10,569 bases of DNA, taken from RAM1 sp943372515 (GTDB taxonomy: Bacteria > Pseudomonadota > Gammaproteobacteria > Burkholderiales > Burkholderiaceae_C). Location of the stretch: positions 1 through 10,569 of the forward strand of contig CALRYY010000131.1 in NCBI GenBank assembly GCA_943372515.1. The letters are read 5' to 3'. The notes below the pieces were generated by a model. It saw nothing but the letters and a program-made list of their open reading frames with translations. It had not been told where the DNA came from and made no database searches. Shown one piece after another: positions 6,519 through 10,569 of this stretch (its first letter is position 1; every line of letters begins with the position of its first letter). Position numbers and translations under genes: made by a program.

Positions 6519-7340
6519 ATGTTCTCCACCCACCACGACCACTGCGCCCACTGGGTGCAGGCCCTGGGCACCGTACAGATCCCTGTGCTGCGCAGCACGC
6601 GCGACGCCATCGCCGCCTGGCAGCTGATGCCTGATCGCGCCGACGCCAATTCGCTGGCGAACACGGTATTGCATGACCCGCTCATGACGCTGCGCGTGCT
6701 GACCTGCGTGCAGCAGCGCCTGGGCAGCCGGCTGCGCACGCCGGTAGAGACCGTCACGGCCAGCATTGTCATGCTGGGCGTCGAGCCGTTTTTTACCCAC
6801 CTGGGCGACCCGCCCGTGCTGGAAGACAGGCTGGCCGGCGAACCCCAGGCCCTGGCCGGCGCGCTGCACGCCATAGACCGCGCCCACTGCGCCGCGCGGC
6901 TGGCCGCTGCCTTTGCCGTGCAGCGCCAGGACGAAGACGCCGAAGTGCTGCACCAGGCCGCGCTGCTGGACAACTTTGCCGGCTTGCTGTTGTGGTGCGA
7001 GGCACCGGCACTGGCGCTTGATATCGCCCAGCGCCTGCAGGCCGACGCCACGCTGCGCTCCGCCGATGTACAGCGCGTCGTGCTGGGCGTGGAGCTGGCC
7101 ACGCTGGAACACGCGCTGATGGCGCAGTGGGGCCTGCCCGATGTGTTGCGCACCATGACCGACCCGGGCCAGTCGGCCCGCCCCGGCGTACGCAGCGTGA
7201 TGCTGGCCGTGCGCATTGCGCGGCATTCGCAAAACGGCTGGGACAACGCGGCGCTGCCGGATGACTACGCCGAGCTGGGGCATTTGCTGAACATCTCCAG
7301 CGGCGCGGCGCAGCAGCTGGTGCAAGAGGTGTGCGGGTAA
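6519..7340 (+). CDS. HDOD domain protein, likely signalling output
   Basis: 273 aa. HDOD is an HD-fold domain without the metal-binding His-Asp and is common in bacterial signal transduction. Seen: the N-terminal part matches the HDOD opening (IPVLRSTRDAIAAW, then ANTVLHDPLMTLRVLTCV at about 48-64, and VETVTASIVMLGVEPFF at 76-92). Where true HD enzymes have a catalytic HD, this one has AALLDNFAGLLLW (147-159), so hydrolysis is unlikely. EHALMAQWGLPDVLRTM (197-213) matches the late HDOD signature. It lies 48 nt after the receiver-HPt gene on the same strand, probably the same operon; HDOD proteins are often receiver-linked, so it may be a downstream effector. The Shine-Dalgarno is weak (GAAGA). 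Exact target unknown. Confidence 0.82.
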   Translation: MFSTHHDHCAHWVQALGTVQIPVLRSTRDAIAAWQLMPDRADANSLANTVLHDPLMTLRVLTCVQQRLGSRLRTPVETVTASIVMLGVEPFFTHLGDPPVLEDRLAGEPQALAGALHAIDRAHCAARLAAAFAVQRQDEDAEVLHQAALLDNFAGLLLWCEAPALALDIAQRLQADATLRSADVQRVVLGVELATLEHALMAQWGLPDVLRTMTDPGQSARPGVRSVMLAVRIARHSQNGWDNAALPDDYAELGHLLNISSGAAQQLVQEVCG

Positions 7341-7553
7341 CGCAAGCCCCGGTGCAGCCACACGCCATCTAAAAAAAGCATCCTCACGACCAGGCTGCTG
7401 GCCCAGGTACCGGGTTGCCTGATCATTTTGTATTTAATACAAATGCGCTATGCTGCGCGGGCTTTCGCAGCTGCGTGCGCTCTTGGGTCCATGTCCAATC
7501 GCAAGCCGCTGCACGCTGGAGCGCGATCAGAAGACAAGACAGGGACGGAAAAA
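7341..7553 (+). promoter_or_regulatory. Leader region of the RHS gene with a perfect 8-1-8 dyad
   Basis: This 213-bp gap holds TTTGTATT-T-AATACAAA at 7427-7443, a perfect inverted repeat in an otherwise GC-rich region and a good operator candidate. TATGCT at 7449-7454 could be a -10 box but no clear -35 is seen. Further down, GCTGCG (7452-7457) and CGCAGC (7466-7471) could form a small hairpin. A7 at about 7371-7377 has no convincing stem before it, so no terminator is called for the HDOD gene. No small gene was found. Confidence 0.4.
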
Positions 7554-10500
7554 ATGAACATGGCAAAAATGGTTGCCGCTGCACTCATGGCAGCTGCATC
7601 TTTGTGTGCGGCACCCTTCGCAGAGGCTCAAGAGAACGCTGCGCCAAGATGTCAGGCGACGGTCTCGGCGGGTGAGGGTGACATTCGCGGCGACTCACCG
7701 GCCGCAGTGTGTGGCGCACTTCTGGCGCGAAGATTCCCGGCACTTGTCAATGGCGGCGACTACAGGGTGACGGCGGCTGACCTCGGCCCTGTATTCGTGG
7801 GCCAGTTCGGGAACATTGAAGCATGGCGGTGCCGGGTTGATCGAGTCACCGTCCGCCTGTCGGACGGGGTCATTGCGAAGTCCGAGAGCGGACTTCTCGA
7901 TATGGAAGGCGTGACGTGCTCAGTTCCGCCGCCCCCACCGCCCCCACCGCCACCGCCACCCCCACCGCCGCCCGCTCCGTTAGGGTGTGCGACGGGTTCT
8001 GGTGGCTTCATGTCTTGCCCAGGCGACAGCGGGGCGCCCCCGTCTGCAGGCCCATTCCCTGCGCCTGCGCCAGGCACTCCGAGCAATGGCGGCCCGGGTC
8101 CCAATGGCGGCCCACCGGGTGGTGGCGCAGAAGGCGGTGCGCAAGGTGGTGGCGGTGGTGCGGGCGGTGGTGTGGGCGGTGGTGCAGGCGGTGGTGCCCG
8201 GGGTGGTGGAGCCCGGGGTGGTGGTGAGGGCTGCCCGAATCCTTCTTCGGTGGGCAACCCGATATTTGCAGCCACTGGAAACAAATACCAGATGGAGGTC
8301 GATCACGATCCACCCAACGGGTTGGCTCTGGTCCGGCACTACAACTCCTCGTTGCCGGGCTGGGTGCACAACTGGGGTATGCGGGTGCTTGCCAACAACG
8401 CGATCGCACGGGTCATCCGGCCAGATGGTCGTGCGTATGACTTTACCGGTGGCGGCCCGGGCGAGTGGACAACCGCCATGCCCGTTGCCGAACGGCTGGT
8501 GAAACTCAACCCAGCCGGGCCCTCCCAGCCTGCCTGGCAGTACACCTCAGCTGACGATACCGTGGAGTGGTTTGACGCCCAGGGCTACCCCGTGAGGATT
8601 GCGCCGCGCGGCGGCCGTGTCTACAACGCCGTGTTTGAAAACGGTTTGCTGCGCCGGATCGTCAGCGATCTGGGCGCTGCGCTTTACTTTCAATACGATG
8701 CCCAGCAGCGGCTAGCGCAAGTCACCACGTCAGACGGCGTGATCGAGTACGGGTATGACCTTCAAGGACGATTGGCTTCAGTCCGGTACCCGACAGGCCA
8801 CACCCGCCAGTACCTTTACGAGAACACCCAGTATCCGCTTGCGCTCACGGGAATCGTCGACGAGCGCGGCGTGCGCTACGCGACATGGGCATACGACGCC
8901 AGTGGCCGCGCAGTCAGCTCAGAGTACGCGGGCGGCGTAGAGCGCTTTCGTCTGTCATTCGATGCGGGCGATCGCGTCAGTATTGAGGACCCCTTGGGCA
9001 GCGTGCGGCAGCAGGGTTACACCACAGTGGGTACGCGCAAACTGCTGGCCGATCAGTCTCAACCCTGCGCAAACTGCAGCGGCAATGCCGCCAGCCGGGA
9101 CGTTGAGCCGGCGACCGGGCTGCTGGCCCAAAGCCTTGACTACCTGGGTGTGGCCACGCTGTTCGCACATGACCCGCTTCGCCGGCTGCCACTGGAAATC
9201 ACCCGGGCGGCCAACAGGCCAGAGCAGCGCAAGACAAACATCCAGTGGCATGCCACATTCAGGCTGCCTGTACAGGTCGTTGAAGCAGGCCGCGCGATTG
9301 CCTTCACCTATGACGACAACGGCAACAAGCTCAGTGAAGTGGTGACAGACACGGCCACGGGGCAGACCAGAAGCAGAAGCTGGACATACACCCCCCAGGG
9401 GCTGGCCGACACAGAGACGGATGCCAGGGGCGGCGTGTGGCGATTCACACACGACGCACAGGGAAACCGCACGGGCGTCAAGAACCCCCAAGGCGAGGAA
9501 ACCCGGTACACCCATGACGCGGCCGGCCGGGTGCTGACCCAGGCCAGCCCGAACCGCCCCATCACCACGCTGACGTGGGATGCACGTGGGCGGCTGCTGA
9601 GCCAGGCCGTGGGTAGTGAAGTCACCACCTACGCCTACACACCGACCGGGCAGCTCCAGCGCGTCACCATGCCCAATGGCCGCTTCGTCGACTACTCGTT
9701 CGACGCGGCACAGCGCCTGACCGGCGCCGCGGACAGCGAAGGCAACACCATCGCGTTCACGCTCGATGCGGCGGGCAACCGCATTCGGGAAGAGACCCGG
9801 GACGCGACCGGCAGTATCGCGTTGCTGACCGCCCGCGTCATCAACAGCCTGGGCAAAGTCGCTGCAATCCAGGGCGCGCAGGGCCAGACCACGCAGACGG
9901 ACTACGATGCCAATGGCGAAGCGATCAGCCAGACGGATCCGCTGAACCAGACCACGCGCCAGACGCTGGACGGCCTGCGCCGCAGCACGGCCACCACGTT
10001 TGCAGACAACACCTCCGCTCAGCAAAGCTGGAACCCGCTGGACCAGCTCACCCAGGTGATCGACCCCAAGGGCGTAGCCACACAGTACGCGTACAACGCC
10101 TTTGGCGAAGTGACGAGCGAGACCAGCCCCGACATGGGCACGATCAACTACACGCGCGATGCCAGGGGCGATGTGACGGGCATCGAGAATGCCAACGGCC
10201 AGATCACCCGCATCGAGCGTGATGCACTGGGCCGGCCCACCAGGCTCGAATACGCAGCCAGCCACGTCGCCCACCTGAGCTACGACAGCGCAGGCGACAT
10301 CACGCGCGTGGAAGACCCCAGCGGCTCGACGCTGTACGAGCGCGACGAACACGGCCGCGTCATCGCCAGGACCCAGGCCGTCAATGACAACCCGGCCAAC
10401 CCCAGCCCGTTCAAGGTGCTGTACGGCTACACCCATGGCGATCTGACCAGCCTGACCTACCCGAGCGGCCTGAAAATCTTCTACAGGCGAATGGCCGGAC

Positions 10501-10569
10501 GCATCACAGGCATCGACGTGCAGGAGCCTGGGGGCACGGTGCGGCGGCCCAAGCCGGTGATGCCCTTCA
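7554..10569 (+). CDS. Exported RHS/YD-repeat protein, 3' end outside window
   Basis: 1005 residues are visible and the frame is open to the edge. Seen: signal peptide MNMAKMVAAALMAAASLCAA with a likely cut after FAEA (residue 25); a small domain (26-124) with Cys33, 53, 93 and 122; sixteen prolines at 125-140; a Gly-rich hinge at 189-226; an RHS entry domain resembling DUF6531 from about 229 (VGNPIFAATGNKYQMEVDHD, then LVRHYNS); a CANC motif at 505-508; and repeated YD motifs from about 580 (FTYDDNGNKL, FTHDAQGNRT, YTHDAAGRVL, YAYNAFGEV, LSYDSAGDIT). Known: YD repeats build a hollow beta-cocoon that often encloses a toxic C-terminus, with roles in contact competition. A Sec signal differs from T6SS-loaded Rhs proteins. 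Start chosen for AGGGA at 7541-7545, 8 nt upstream. Whether a toxin and immunity gene follow cannot be seen. Confidence 0.9.
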   Translation, partial: MNMAKMVAAALMAAASLCAAPFAEAQENAAPRCQATVSAGEGDIRGDSPAAVCGALLARRFPALVNGGDYRVTAADLGPVFVGQFGNIEAWRCRVDRVTVRLSDGVIAKSESGLLDMEGVTCSVPPPPPPPPPPPPPPPPAPLGCATGSGGFMSCPGDSGAPPSAGPFPAPAPGTPSNGGPGPNGGPPGGGAEGGAQGGGGGAGGGVGGGAGGGARGGGARGGGEGCPNPSSVGNPIFAATGNKYQMEVDHDPPNGLALVRHYNSSLPGWVHNWGMRVLANNAIARVIRPDGRAYDFTGGGPGEWTTAMPVAERLVKLNPAGPSQPAWQYTSADDTVEWFDAQGYPVRIAPRGGRVYNAVFENGLLRRIVSDLGAALYFQYDAQQRLAQVTTSDGVIEYGYDLQGRLASVRYPTGHTRQYLYENTQYPLALTGIVDERGVRYATWAYDASGRAVSSEYAGGVERFRLSFDAGDRVSIEDPLGSVRQQGYTTVGTRKLLADQSQPCANCSGNAASRDVEPATGLLAQSLDYLGVATLFAHDPLRRLPLEITRAANRPEQRKTNIQWHATFRLPVQVVEAGRAIAFTYDDNGNKLSEVVTDTATGQTRSRSWTYTPQGLADTETDARGGVWRFTHDAQGNRTGVKNPQGEETRYTHDAAGRVLTQASPNRPITTLTWDARGRLLSQAVGSEVTTYAYTPTGQLQRVTMPNGRFVDYSFDAAQRLTGAADSEGNTIAFTLDAAGNRIREETRDATGSIALLTARVINSLGKVAAIQGAQGQTTQTDYDANGEAISQTDPLNQTTRQTLDGLRRSTATTFADNTSAQQSWNPLDQLTQVIDPKGVATQYAYNAFGEVTSETSPDMGTINYTRDARGDVTGIENANGQITRIERDALGRPTRLEYAASHVAHLSYDSAGDITRVEDPSGSTLYERDEHGRVIARTQAVNDNPANPSPFKVLYGYTHGDLTSLTYPSGLKIFYRRMAGRITGIDVQEPGGTVRRPKPVMPF
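8118..8231 (+). repeat. Gly-rich hinge encoded by short tandem DNA repeats
   Basis: Within the RHS gene three 12-bp units of the form GNNGGCGGTGGT lie at 8160-8195, followed by two 15-bp units GCCCGGGGTGGTGG(A/T) at 8196-8225. All are multiples of three, so slippage would change the length of the hinge (AGGG, VGGG, AGGG, ARGGG, ARGGG) without breaking the frame. Confidence 0.85.

Noticed and set aside
6120..7361. 413-codon minus-strand frame opposite the receiver-HPt and HDOD genes
   Set aside because: Spans two recognisable plus-strand genes and their gap, and its composition is that of an antisense shadow.
7466..7475. CGCAGCTGCG palindrome in the RHS leader
   Set aside because: Short GC palindromes are expected by chance in such GC-rich DNA; mentioned only as part of a possible small hairpin.
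7760..8284. Minus-strand frame with long Pro and Gly runs
   Set aside because: It is the reverse reading of the RHS gene's own Gly- and Pro-coding tracts.
8955..10436. 493-codon minus-strand frame opposite the RHS gene
   Set aside because: The plus strand shows repeated YD motifs through the whole region; the antisense protein has no recognisable motif.

Overview
The window is high-GC, Gram-negative DNA. Codon use, the Pro/Ala-rich linkers and the pairing of two-component proteins with an HDOD protein fit a betaproteobacterium of the Burkholderiales, perhaps Comamonadaceae (inference from style, not a database match). It holds eight genes in three blocks; the first and last genes run off the window edges.

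Block 1 (1-2024, minus strand, visibly lower GC around 1605-2010): a serralysin-type (M10B) zinc metalloprotease with HEEGHALGLDH, Met-turn, RTX repeats and at least one Calx-beta-like unit, truncated at the left edge. Upstream on the same strand lies a possible 51-residue helix-turn-helix protein, preceded by an AT-rich stretch with a perfect 12-bp palindrome and a tandem ATATGCA. This block looks like a small acquired secreted-protease module.

Block 2 (2025-7340): a divergent signalling cluster. On the minus strand a periplasmic family-3 solute-binding protein is followed 11 nt later by a membrane histidine kinase (periplasmic sensor, PAS, HisKA, HATPase). On the plus strand are a protein with an N-terminal excisionase/MerR-like HTH fused to a C-terminal receiver domain, then a receiver-HPt protein (overlapping start/stop), then an HDOD protein. 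Together they contain every part of a four-step phosphorelay: ligand protein, kinase, two receivers, a histidine phosphotransfer domain, a DNA-binding output and an HDOD output. The divergent intergenic region carries four GAT-headed units at 9-bp spacing, with a promoter placed so that the HTH-receiver mRNA would be nearly leaderless.

Block 3 (7341-10569, plus strand): a 213-nt leader region with a perfect 8-1-8 dyad, then the N-terminal 1005 residues of an exported RHS/YD-repeat protein. It has a signal peptide, a four-cysteine N-terminal domain, 16 consecutive prolines, a Gly-rich hinge made of short in-frame DNA repeats, an RHS entry domain, a CxxC segment and then YD repeats. The toxin or C-terminal end lies beyond the window.

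The best candidates for something little described are the HTH-first response regulator with its phosphorelay partners and 9-bp repeat region, and the small HTH / palindrome / serralysin module. No RNA genes, CRISPR arrays or insertion sequences were seen.
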